A stretch of 64,000 nt of DNA from Candidatus Delongbacteria bacterium (GTDB lineage Bacteria; UBA4055). The translations under genes and the position numbers were made by a program. Positions within the stretch are counted from its first letter, which is position 1; every line of letters starts with the position of its first letter. The DNA lies in contig JAFGVM010000057.1 of assembly GCA_016937995.1 (NCBI GenBank), forward strand, positions 1 through 64,000. The letters run 5' to 3'. This document shows, in pieces, positions 1 through 7,434 of the stretch. A model generated the notes under the pieces. It searched no databases, was not told the origin of the DNA, and saw only the letters and a list, made by a program, of their open reading frames with translations.

Positions 1-1
1 C

Positions 2-52
2 AGTCAGCTAAACATTATTTTTCCTGAAAGACTGGAAAAGTACATCAAATGA
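2..52 (+). other. Possible 3' tail of an upstream gene
   Basis: The second frame is open from the window edge and ends SQLNIIFPERLEKYIK followed by TGA at 50-52. It may be the last 16 residues of a gene cut by the window start. Nothing about its function can be read, and such a short open stretch could be chance. Confidence 0.2.
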
Positions 53-152
53 GAAAATGCCGTTTACACAAAATTCCTGACACTCCCGTATTGCTCGAGC
101 AACAGGTAATAAAGGAGTAGTATTCTGGGCTGAAGGTGAGTATGATAAAGCA

Positions 153-977
153 ATGGAATATTTCAAAGCAGATCTCGCGATCTGTGAAGAGATAGGTGAT
201 AAGATAGGTTATTCCAGGACCATAGGTAATATGAGCCTTATTTACAGTGAAAAATATGATCTTGCAAATGAATTAGATTGCTATGAAAAAAAATTATCTA
301 TCTGTGAAGAAATAGGAGATATGCAGGGAATTGCGAATGCTTTAGGTGGAATAGGACTAGTACAAGAATGGAAGGGGGAACATGCAACTGCAATGCAAAA
401 TTATCAAAAAAACTTGCAGATATTTGAAGAGCTTGGAGATAAAGAGGGAATTTCTTTAACAACAAGTAATATTGGGAATATTTACTTTGCAAATAAAGAT
501 TATTCAAAAGCTATAGAATATTACGACAGAGCAATTAAAATAGGCAGAGAATTAAGAATAAATTATTATTTATGCAGCTACTTGTATTACAAAGCTAATA
601 CCTTATACAAATTAAAAGATCCATCTGCTATTGCTCTTAACGATGAAGCAGCTAAATTATCAAAAGAAGTAGAAAGAGAAGAAAGTATATTTAAAACAAA
701 AGTTCTCAAATACAAATTAGAATTTATGTTCTCCGATGATATCGATGATAGAAAGAATATAATAGAAAAATTGAAAGAAATTTTAGACAAAGAGGAAGAT
801 AAAGCCACAATTGCTGAACTTAATTATGAAATAGCTTTATTATTATATGAACTAAAATATGATGTTAATGAATATAAAGACAAAGCGATCACACTTTTTA
901 ACGAATTATATAAAGATTGTAAATTTATAGCTTATAAAAATAGAGTTGAAGAATTAAATAGGCTGATAGCTATATAA
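153..977 (+). CDS. TPR-repeat protein, probably truncated at its 5' end
   Basis: The protein has at least three consecutive repeats of about 40 residues with the TPR pattern (GNIGNIYFANKDYSKAIEYY; also ICEEIGDK/ICEEIGDM/IFEELGDK between repeats), then a less regular helical C-terminus. TPR arrays of this kind are protein-protein interaction scaffolds; the partner is unknown. There is no signal peptide. The TPR homology continues upstream of the first ATG: the same frame from position 81 encodes ATGNKGVVFWAEGEYDKA, a good repeat, but contains no ATG, GTG or TTG and is cut by TGA at 78-80. The gene therefore looks like the 3' part of a longer TPR gene broken by deletion or frameshift. The downstream YkgJ-type gene begins 1 base after the stop, suggesting joint transcription. 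Confidence 0.65.
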   Translation: MEYFKADLAICEEIGDKIGYSRTIGNMSLIYSEKYDLANELDCYEKKLSICEEIGDMQGIANALGGIGLVQEWKGEHATAMQNYQKNLQIFEELGDKEGISLTTSNIGNIYFANKDYSKAIEYYDRAIKIGRELRINYYLCSYLYYKANTLYKLKDPSAIALNDEAAKLSKEVEREESIFKTKVLKYKLEFMFSDDIDDRKNIIEKLKEILDKEEDKATIAELNYEIALLLYELKYDVNEYKDKAITLFNELYKDCKFIAYKNRVEELNRLIAI

Positions 978-978
978 T

Positions 979-1302
979 ATGGGAAAAGATAACTGCAAAG
1001 GATGCACACAGTGTTGCAAATTATTTCTCGTTTGTTTGAATGAAACGGAATATGAATCATGTTATTACGATTCTATAGTAACTGGTTATGAACATTTAAG
1101 TACATTCAAAGAAGTGGAAGAGAACGGATTAAATATACTTAAAAAGAAAGATGATGGCAGTTGTGTTTATCTGAAGGATAATAAATGTGCGATCTATTCA
1201 AAAAGACCGCAAGTATGCAGAGATTTTTTCTGCGGGTCAGAGAAGAAAGAATTACAGAAGAATATAGAAGAAATAGAGAAGCAATGGACAATGGTCAATT
1301 AA
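979..1302 (+). CDS. YkgJ-family cysteine-cluster protein
   Basis: This 107-residue protein opens with CKGCTQCC, the CxxCxxCC cluster of the YkgJ/UPF0153 family, and has a second cysteine group, C-VYLKDNK-C-AIYSKRPQVCRDFFC, around residues 62-85. The family is thought to bind a metal or Fe-S cluster through these cysteines; its biochemical role is not established. The start lies 1 base after the TPR gene, so the two are probably cotranscribed. The C-terminal EEIEKQWTMVN runs into a repeat-rich region, so the natural end may have been altered. A second family member is at 30243-30776. Confidence 0.75.
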   Translation: MGKDNCKGCTQCCKLFLVCLNETEYESCYYDSIVTGYEHLSTFKEVEENGLNILKKKDDGSCVYLKDNKCAIYSKRPQVCRDFFCGSEKKELQKNIEEIEKQWTMVN

Positions 1303-1326
1303 CCGATAAATTACAAGCACACCAAG

Positions 1327-1455
1327 AATGTAGGGTAGAGCCCCTGTGCTCTACCGGGCAGGGAATTAAAATAAAACAAGATTGCCACGGATTTTTAAAA
1401 TCCTCGCAATGATAAAAGAAAGATCCTGTCCCGATAAATCGGAAAGAATGACGAA
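1327..1455. repeat. Cluster of three short palindromic intergenic repeats
   Basis: Three hairpin-forming units lie in a row. GGGTAGAGC...GCTCTACC is at about 1332-1354. The unit starting ATTGCCACGGATTTT and ending AATCCTCGCAAT is at 1381-1410. AGATCCTGTCCCGATAAATC followed by GGAAAGAATGACGAA is at 1421-1455. The second recurs at 58794-58827 and the third in altered form at 15833-15850. Such small dispersed palindromes are common between genes in many bacteria; no function can be assigned from sequence. Confidence 0.7.
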
Positions 1456-1483
1456 GAAAAAATAGAAAGAAAAGCACCAAAAG

Positions 1484-1501
1484 GTCACTATTTGATCGTT
1501 A
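1484..1501. promoter_or_regulatory. GGTCA-N5-TGATC dyad, matching one at 28133-28150
   Basis: The sequence AAGGTCACTATTTGATCG contains an imperfect inverted repeat, GGTCA-N5-TGATC. An almost identical 18-mer with a perfect dyad, GGTCA-N5-TGACC, lies at 28133-28150, and both are followed about 15-18 bases later by TATATTGC. This could be a shared operator or part of a dispersed repeat. It sits 60-78 bases before the start of the BRO-N gene. Confidence 0.35.
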
Positions 1502-1561
1502 GGGAATGTTATATTGCTCTCATAGAAAAATTGAGAACGATAAAACTGGAGGAAACATAGT

Positions 1562-2404
1562 ATGAGTAAAGATAACGAGACACTTGCAATATTTGACAAT
1601 TTTAAGATCAGAAGAACTTATGATGAGAAAAAAGAGTTATGGTATTTCTCTGTCATAGATATTGTTGCAGCTTTAACAGAACAGACTGATTATCAAATTG
1701 CCCGAAAATATTGGAATAAGCTGAAAGGACGATTAGTTAAAGAGGGAAATGAGTCGGTGACAAATTGTCACCAACTGAAATTACAGGCTACCGATGGGAA
1801 ATTTTATAAAACAGATGTTGCTGATGTTGAAACACTTTTAAGACTGATACAATCTGTACCGTCAAAAAAAGCTGAACCGATAAAATTATGGCTTGCAAAG
1901 GTTGGATATGAAAGAATGCAGGAAATGACAGATCCTGAATTAGCTCTAAACAGATCAAGAGAATACTGGCAGGATCACGGCAGAAGCGAAAAATGGATCC
2001 AGCAAAGAATGATGGGACAGGAAACAAGAAATAAATTGACTGATTACTGGAATGAACATGAGGTCAAAAAAGGAGAAGAATTTGCAATTCTAACTAATAT
2101 TATACATAAAGAATGGTCGGATATATCAGTAAAAGAGCATAAAGATATAAAAGGATTAAACAGACAGAATTTAAGAGACCATATGAGTGAAGCTGAGCTT
2201 ATTTTTACAGCTTTAGCTGAATTGTCTACAAGAAATATAGCAGAAGCAGAGGAATCAACAGGCTTAGAAGAAAATAAGGATTCTGCGGTGAAAGGTGGAA
2301 AGATTTCAAAAGATGCAAGGATCGCTCTGGAAAATAAAACAGGTAAATCGGTTGTTACAGATCAGAATTTCATAAAAGGTGGAAAGAAGAAAAAGAAGAA
2401 ATAA
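1562..2404 (+). CDS. BRO-N / phage antirepressor-like protein
   Basis: The N-terminal ~110 residues match the BRO-N (phage antirepressor) pattern: IFDNFKIRRTYDEKKELWYF, then SVIDIVAALT and a YWNKLKGRL-type segment. The C-terminal half carries the features of a chromosomal BRO-N family, with GGKISKDARIALENKTGKSV near the end. BRO-N domains bind DNA in phage and baculovirus proteins; the role of chromosomal versions is unclear. The start is supported by GGAGG about 7 bases upstream (ACTGGAGGAAACATAGT-ATG). The protein ends in a run of six lysines after GG, matching low-complexity DNA at the 3' end. Lying among repeats and downstream of a broken TPR gene, it looks like acquired accessory DNA. 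Confidence 0.75.
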   Translation: MSKDNETLAIFDNFKIRRTYDEKKELWYFSVIDIVAALTEQTDYQIARKYWNKLKGRLVKEGNESVTNCHQLKLQATDGKFYKTDVADVETLLRLIQSVPSKKAEPIKLWLAKVGYERMQEMTDPELALNRSREYWQDHGRSEKWIQQRMMGQETRNKLTDYWNEHEVKKGEEFAILTNIIHKEWSDISVKEHKDIKGLNRQNLRDHMSEAELIFTALAELSTRNIAEAEESTGLEENKDSAVKGGKISKDARIALENKTGKSVVTDQNFIKGGKKKKKK

Positions 2405-2466
2405 TAGATAACTTTACCAGATAAATAAGATTCAAAATAAGATCACAAAGCGGGAAAGATAGTGAT

Positions 2467-2508
2467 GGGTTGTGGGTCTTGGGTTGTGGGTCTTGGGTTG
2501 TGGGTTGT
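2467..2508. repeat. 14-bp tandem repeat, three copies
   Basis: GGGTTGTGGGTCTT occurs twice perfectly (2467-2480, 2481-2494) and a third time with changes (2495-2508). It lies between the convergent BRO-N gene and radA and looks like a slippage-type minisatellite. Confidence 0.8.
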
Positions 2509-2562
2509 GAGCTGGCTCAAGGATTCGCTGGGTTTAAGGTAATGGAGGATGATAATTTTTAT

Positions 2563-3915
2563 CTAAACAATAAAACTTAGCAGCTCATTCAGATCAGAGA
2601 TATATGTTACTTTCTTCGCGAATTTCTTTGTTTCGTTTTTACTGGCATTTGGAATAAAAATTTTCTCAAATCCCAGCTTCACTGCTTCATTTACTCTTTG
2701 TTCTATCCCTGATACCGCTCTGATCTCACCGTTCAGTCCTACCTCTCCACAGAAAACACTTTTCTTGGGTATAATAATATTCCTGAAAGAAGATATCAAA
2801 GAGATTGCGACAGACATATCTGCACCAGGATCATTAAGCTTACCACCACCTGTGATATTCAGAAAAACATCCTGACTGAGAATATGAAGACCGATCTTTT
2901 TATCAAGAACAGCAAGTATCTTACTAAGTCTTTTAATATCAAAACCGACACAGTTTCTCTGTGGGTTTCCAAAGTTAGAATCAGAAACTAATGCCTGTAT
3001 CTCAATAAGCAGAGGTCTTGTACCTTCCATAGCCGCTGTAATGGACGTTCCGGTATTCTGAGTGATTTCCTCATTTAAAAAATACTGAGAAGGATTAAGA
3101 ACTTCAACGAGACCCTCCTTTCTCATCTCGAACATCCCGATCTCATTGGTCGATCCGAAACGGTTCTTGATCGTTCTTAGAATTCTGAATCTGTGATATC
3201 TGTCTCCTTCAAAGTAAAGAACTGTATCGACCATATGCTCAATTATCTTAGGTCCTGCTATTGCCCCGTCCTTCGTTACATGACCTACAAGGAAGAAGGA
3301 TATATTAAGCTGTTTTGCCAGCATTACAAGTTTTGCTGCTGCTGATCTTATCTGACCTACTGATCCCGGTGTTGATTCTGTACCGGGGTCATAGACAGTC
3401 TGGATCGAATCAATGATAACTACCTGAGGTTTATTTTCTTCGATCCATTCAGATATCTTATCAAGGTTATTTTCGCAAAAAATATAGAAAGAGTCATCAT
3501 CAGATTCAATTCGCTGAGATCTGTGCTTTATCTGATGCAAAGATTCCTCACCTGAGACATACAAAGTAGAAATATCCTTGCCGCATAAGTTCGCAGCAAG
3601 TTGGAGCATGAGTGTTGATTTACCGATCCCGGGATCACCGCCGATCAGGGAGACCATACCTGATAAAATACCGCCACCCAGTACCCTGTCAAGTTCTGAA
3701 ATATTGCATGAAATTCTATCAAGTTCATCAATTTTAATATCTTTGAGTTTTACTGGTTTATTATCTTTGATCAAAGAGGTAGGCTTGTTAGTGATCTTAC
3801 TTTCTTTAAATTCCTTCAAAGTTCCCCATTCATTGCATGAAGGGCATTTGCCGAGCCATTTTACAGTATCAAATCCGCACTCAGTGCATACAAATTTAGT
3901 TTTATCTTTAGCCAT
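2563..3915 (-). CDS. radA: DNA repair protein RadA
   Basis: RadA (Sms) is a RecA-like ATPase that drives branch migration during recombination. All family parts are present at the usual length (450 residues): an N-terminal C4 zinc finger (CTECGF...CPSCNEW, residues 10-27), Walker A GGDPGIGKST near residue 92, the RadA signature KNRFGSTNEIG near residue 250, and a C-terminal Lon-protease-like domain with GGGKLNDPGADMSVAISLIS. The start ATG at 3915 is preceded by CGGAGTAAAC. That ribosome-binding segment is duplicated: the 12-mer CGGAGTAAACAT occurs twice in tandem, the second copy supplying the start codon. The gene stands alone on the minus strand, 66 bases downstream of the VWA-like gene. 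Confidence 0.97.
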   Translation of the reverse strand: MAKDKTKFVCTECGFDTVKWLGKCPSCNEWGTLKEFKESKITNKPTSLIKDNKPVKLKDIKIDELDRISCNISELDRVLGGGILSGMVSLIGGDPGIGKSTLMLQLAANLCGKDISTLYVSGEESLHQIKHRSQRIESDDDSFYIFCENNLDKISEWIEENKPQVVIIDSIQTVYDPGTESTPGSVGQIRSAAAKLVMLAKQLNISFFLVGHVTKDGAIAGPKIIEHMVDTVLYFEGDRYHRFRILRTIKNRFGSTNEIGMFEMRKEGLVEVLNPSQYFLNEEITQNTGTSITAAMEGTRPLLIEIQALVSDSNFGNPQRNCVGFDIKRLSKILAVLDKKIGLHILSQDVFLNITGGGKLNDPGADMSVAISLISSFRNIIIPKKSVFCGEVGLNGEIRAVSGIEQRVNEAVKLGFEKIFIPNASKNETKKFAKKVTYISDLNELLSFIV

Positions 3916-3937
3916 GTTTACTCCGATGTTTACTCCG
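3914..3937 (-). repeat. Tandem 12-bp duplication spanning the radA ribosome binding site
   Basis: On the plus strand ATGTTTACTCCG is repeated exactly at 3914-3925 and 3926-3937. On the coding strand this reads CGGAGTAAACAT twice, giving two Shine-Dalgarno copies, only the second of which leads into the radA ATG. Confidence 0.9.
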
Positions 3938-3981
3938 CTGGTTGAAACTTGCGGTTAGGGTTGTTATATCCCTTGGGATAA

Positions 3982-6018
3982 TTATAGTAAATCCTTGTAT
4001 TTTCGATACCCTAATTCTACTAAGAATATAAGCAGCATCAAAATGAAAAAGTATAAATTCCTTACAAGTTTAATTTTAGTATTTTCTGTAACGATCTTAG
4101 TCTTTCCGATCAAGCTATTGAAATAATCTTTTGCTTTAAAAATAGGTATCAATTTACCGTTTGATCTATCAGCAATATCCTGCATAAGGTCCATATTTGC
4201 ACCCAAAGAAGATAACTCCTGATCATTTTCAATTATTTTAAACTCTCTTTTCGTAAACATGAAAACTTTATTATCACGGATCATTGAAATATCAGCTGTG
4301 TACAGACCGGGTTCCATGATATTAACATTTGCGGAATACTTATCATTCTTAAATGAAAACTCAGATTCAGCTTTATTCTCAATAATTGTAAGTTTAACAG
4401 TTTCATTCTTCAAAGGTCTAAGATTGTCATCAAATATCTTTCCTTCAAAGTTTATTATTTCACCGCTTGAATATACAGACTTCTGAGGAGTTATCTTTAT
4501 CTGTTCAGAAGTTTTATCAATGGACAAATATTCGATAACATTAAGAAAGAATTTCTCAAGTTCTGAATTAACCCCGTCAAGATCAAATACATCAAAATTA
4601 TTCCAGAAATATCTCATGTTGACTAAAACAGTGTTCTTTTTTGTATCGATCGATCTGAAAGAAGAATGGGCAGAATTATTATCCAAAATATCTAAGATCG
4701 GGATAAAAGGTCTTTCGCCGGGTATGAAACCAGCATCGAATTCTATTGACGGAAGGTCATTTAAAGTTATGTGTTCATCATCATACATATAAAGAAAACT
4801 GTTCAGATCATTTTTATTATTTGACAGAAAACCTTTTTTGTAGACCGGTCTAAAATTGTTCAACGATAATCCCTCAAGTTCATTGAGTTTACTGCGTTCA
4901 GTTTTTTCTGTAATAAAAATAAGCTTAGAGTTGAATTTACCGATCATCTCATCAAGTTTAGGGTAAGTTCTTTTATCAGGATATGAATAAAGCAATATCA
5001 GATCAAAATTTTTATCACTGATCACAGAAGGATCATCAGCCGGATCAAATAGCTGATAACTGAAATTATGTTTTGAGAAAATATCCAGTATAAATTTAAG
5101 GTCCAGAGAAAGATTGCCATAAACGATCAGGATATTCTGTGCAAGATTCGAGATCTTTTGAAATATCTTTCTGGAATTATTGTACAGATTTTCTTCATTG
5201 TTAAGTTTGTTTATAGAAAATTCGATCGATTTAAAGTTCTGATCGTTAGAATTTAAGATCACTGGGATTCTTTTTAGAGATCCGTTTTCCGGAACATTCT
5301 CAATAATATTTTTAACAACTTTACCGTTTTCTTTAACAGAGAGCCGGAATTTATCTTCACTTGAAATACCGTTGATTCCAACGATTACCTCATAGCTGAT
5401 ATCTGAATTCTGTGGGATAATATCCTCGTAAGAAATGTCATTTATGAAAATATCGACCAGATCGGGTTTGCTTCTGGTGTGAATAAAGTTAATAGGCAGA
5501 GTGTTTGAAAGAGAATTATTACTGTAGTCCGTAAAATTACCGTCAGTTATCACTATGATATTCTCATACTGTTCATCTGGACTACCGTGTCTAAAGTGTT
5601 TAAGGTCCGATATTTTATCCACTTTGGTAAAATTATCAGTATTGTCAAATTCTGATATACCGTTCAGGGTCCTTGTACTGTCCCCGAATAAATAGCTTTG
5701 AAAAATATCATCCCTGGAGATATATTCAATCATTTGTTTTATTGAATCTGCTTCAGTCGAATCACTCCGGACTATTGAAATTGAGTTGTCAAAAAGCACG
5801 ATGTTCTTTGGTCTAATGGTCTTATCTGTTGATAATGTGAGTACAGGATCAAATAATAGTAAAAGTATTTGAAAAAGTAATAATGACCTTAAAAAGACCA
5901 TCACTCCAGTTCTTATTTTTTTTAATCCAGATCCTTTGTAATACCAGAGTGAAAAATATATGATCACAGGTATTGATAAGATCAAAAATATGCCGGGGAA
6001 ACGAAGATCGATATTCAT
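3982..6018 (-). CDS. Membrane protein with VWA-like domain
   Basis: The 678-residue protein has two N-terminal hydrophobic helices (about residues 9-27 and 38-61), a long extracytoplasmic part and one C-terminal helix (NLYFFILMLLIFLVELGY). After the second helix, IVLFDNSISI fits the DxSxS metal site of a von Willebrand A domain, and ENIIVITDGNFTD fits its TDG segment. This layout resembles BatA/BatB-type and related membrane VWA proteins of the FCB group, whose functions are poorly known. The middle (residues ~190-480) has beta-rich, Ig-like character and a gap where a Rossmann-like segment (ILIVYGNLSLDLKFILDIF) appears. The gene follows a bidirectional hairpin terminator and precedes radA. 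Confidence 0.6.
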   Translation of the reverse strand: MNIDLRFPGIFLILSIPVIIYFSLWYYKGSGLKKIRTGVMVFLRSLLLFQILLLLFDPVLTLSTDKTIRPKNIVLFDNSISIVRSDSTEADSIKQMIEYISRDDIFQSYLFGDSTRTLNGISEFDNTDNFTKVDKISDLKHFRHGSPDEQYENIIVITDGNFTDYSNNSLSNTLPINFIHTRSKPDLVDIFINDISYEDIIPQNSDISYEVIVGINGISSEDKFRLSVKENGKVVKNIIENVPENGSLKRIPVILNSNDQNFKSIEFSINKLNNEENLYNNSRKIFQKISNLAQNILIVYGNLSLDLKFILDIFSKHNFSYQLFDPADDPSVISDKNFDLILLYSYPDKRTYPKLDEMIGKFNSKLIFITEKTERSKLNELEGLSLNNFRPVYKKGFLSNNKNDLNSFLYMYDDEHITLNDLPSIEFDAGFIPGERPFIPILDILDNNSAHSSFRSIDTKKNTVLVNMRYFWNNFDVFDLDGVNSELEKFFLNVIEYLSIDKTSEQIKITPQKSVYSSGEIINFEGKIFDDNLRPLKNETVKLTIIENKAESEFSFKNDKYSANVNIMEPGLYTADISMIRDNKVFMFTKREFKIIENDQELSSLGANMDLMQDIADRSNGKLIPIFKAKDYFNSLIGKTKIVTENTKIKLVRNLYFFILMLLIFLVELGYRKYKDLL

Positions 6019-6040
6019 ATCAGTAGCAAATAAAATTATA

Positions 6041-6077
6041 AAAAAAATACGGCGGATTATTTCCGCCGTATTTTTTT
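6041..6077 (-). terminator. Bidirectional-looking rho-independent terminator
   Basis: A 9-bp stem TACGGCGGA/TCCGCCGTA (6048-6056 with 6062-6070) is flanked by A7 on one side and T7 on the other. On the minus strand it closes the gene at 6090-7400 before the VWA-like gene starts. Confidence 0.9.
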
Positions 6078-6089
6078 ATGGTTAAATTG

Positions 6090-7400
6090 TTAATCAAGGT
6101 CAATTTTGGTATCCTCTTCAATATCATCTCCTTCTGTATTCAGTTCGGAGAAATCAAAACCGCTCTTAAGTAATTGTTTTTTTTGCAGAGGTTTATTTTC
6201 AGGTTCTTCAATGAGAATTTCTTCCGGTTCTTTTTCGGAATTTCCAAAATCGAGATCAAGGTCATCAAGAGGTTCCTGAACTTCCGGCTCGGGAGTAGTA
6301 ACTGGTTTTGTTTTTAACGTCTTAGTCTGTACTTCAGGCTTAACAGCTTTCTTTTCTGAAACTTCCTCTTTTCCATAAGGAGTTTCAAATTTGTCCAGAA
6401 GTACCATCATGATCTCTTCAATGACCTTGTCAATATTATTTCCTTTTGCCTCAACATTAACAATAGATGCAATATCCAGAAAGAAGGTTTCGTATTTTTC
6501 GTATAGACCGCCTTTTTTTCCTATGAATAGAAGTCCTAAGAGTATAAGGATCACCAAAGCCATTACTGCGATTATTATAATAGAAATAATTCCCATTCCG
6601 GAAGATGATTCTTCGGTCAGTCCATCAGCCTCGCTTACAATAAATTCATCAGAGTCATAACCGCTGTCGTCAGTTAAAGCAACTTCGGAACTGTCGTCGG
6701 GATCCTCCGTTTTATCAGCTAAAGCCGCTCCGGTTTCAAATCCGCTGGATTTTACAGTTATGAACAATTGATTGATCTTACTTTTTCCAACAGCTCTGTA
6801 AAGAGATATCTCTTTCTCAAAATTCTCACTTCTAACCAGTGAAATTTCTAAAGTATTAGTACCTTTTTTGAATTTCAGATCTGTGTCCGATAGTATCCCT
6901 ATAAGTTCACTGTCGTAGTCAGCATTGAATTTTCCTGAGTAATCTTTTATCGAGTTCAGATATACGATCTGTGACGGTTTGTCAGGAGACAGGTTTACAG
7001 CTGTGTATGTTGAAAAAAGTGTGTCATTCTCAACAATTTGAATTTCAGGAAGGTATTTAGCAGACAAATAGATCTTTTCAGTTTTACCGATATTTTTTTT
7101 AACGAAAGTAAAGCTGGTTTTATACAATTTATCTATTTCTTTGTCTTCATCATTAACCAGTCTGATGTCATAGATCAGTTCAATATTACCGGCATTATTT
7201 TTCTTAAGTACGAATGGTTTTTTTATCTCACTCTGGTATTCATATGTTTCATAATTCTTCAGTTCTAACTGAACTTTACCATACTCTCCGTCACCAAACT
7301 GGAAATTTCTTTTCTTGGAAAATTCCAGCTTCTGAATACTGAACAGCATTTGAGTCAGTATCAAAATCGAGACAAGGGAAAAAGATAATTTTTTGAACAT
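6090..7400 (-). CDS. Exported single-pass membrane protein of unknown function
   Basis: I do not recognise this family. The start at 7400 is chosen because GGAGGATGAA precedes it and it opens a signal peptide (MFKKLSFSLVSILILTQMLF); a longer frame to 7457 would overlap priA. Residues ~20-240 look beta-rich and extracytoplasmic. An acidic linker (ALTDDSGYDSDEF) leads to a transmembrane helix near residue 275 (GIISIIIIAVMALVILILLG). The last ~130 residues are a charged, low-complexity cytoplasmic tail rich in E, P and D that ends DIEEDTKIDLD. The gene directly follows priA and ends at a strong hairpin terminator. Its layout recalls BatD-type proteins, and the next gene is VWA-like, but the sequence itself gives no family signature. 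Confidence 0.7.
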   Translation of the reverse strand: MFKKLSFSLVSILILTQMLFSIQKLEFSKKRNFQFGDGEYGKVQLELKNYETYEYQSEIKKPFVLKKNNAGNIELIYDIRLVNDEDKEIDKLYKTSFTFVKKNIGKTEKIYLSAKYLPEIQIVENDTLFSTYTAVNLSPDKPSQIVYLNSIKDYSGKFNADYDSELIGILSDTDLKFKKGTNTLEISLVRSENFEKEISLYRAVGKSKINQLFITVKSSGFETGAALADKTEDPDDSSEVALTDDSGYDSDEFIVSEADGLTEESSSGMGIISIIIIAVMALVILILLGLLFIGKKGGLYEKYETFFLDIASIVNVEAKGNNIDKVIEEIMMVLLDKFETPYGKEEVSEKKAVKPEVQTKTLKTKPVTTPEPEVQEPLDDLDLDFGNSEKEPEEILIEEPENKPLQKKQLLKSGFDFSELNTEGDDIEEDTKIDLD

Positions 7401-7434
7401 TTCATCCTCCATAGGAATATTGTTTATTTTCGGT

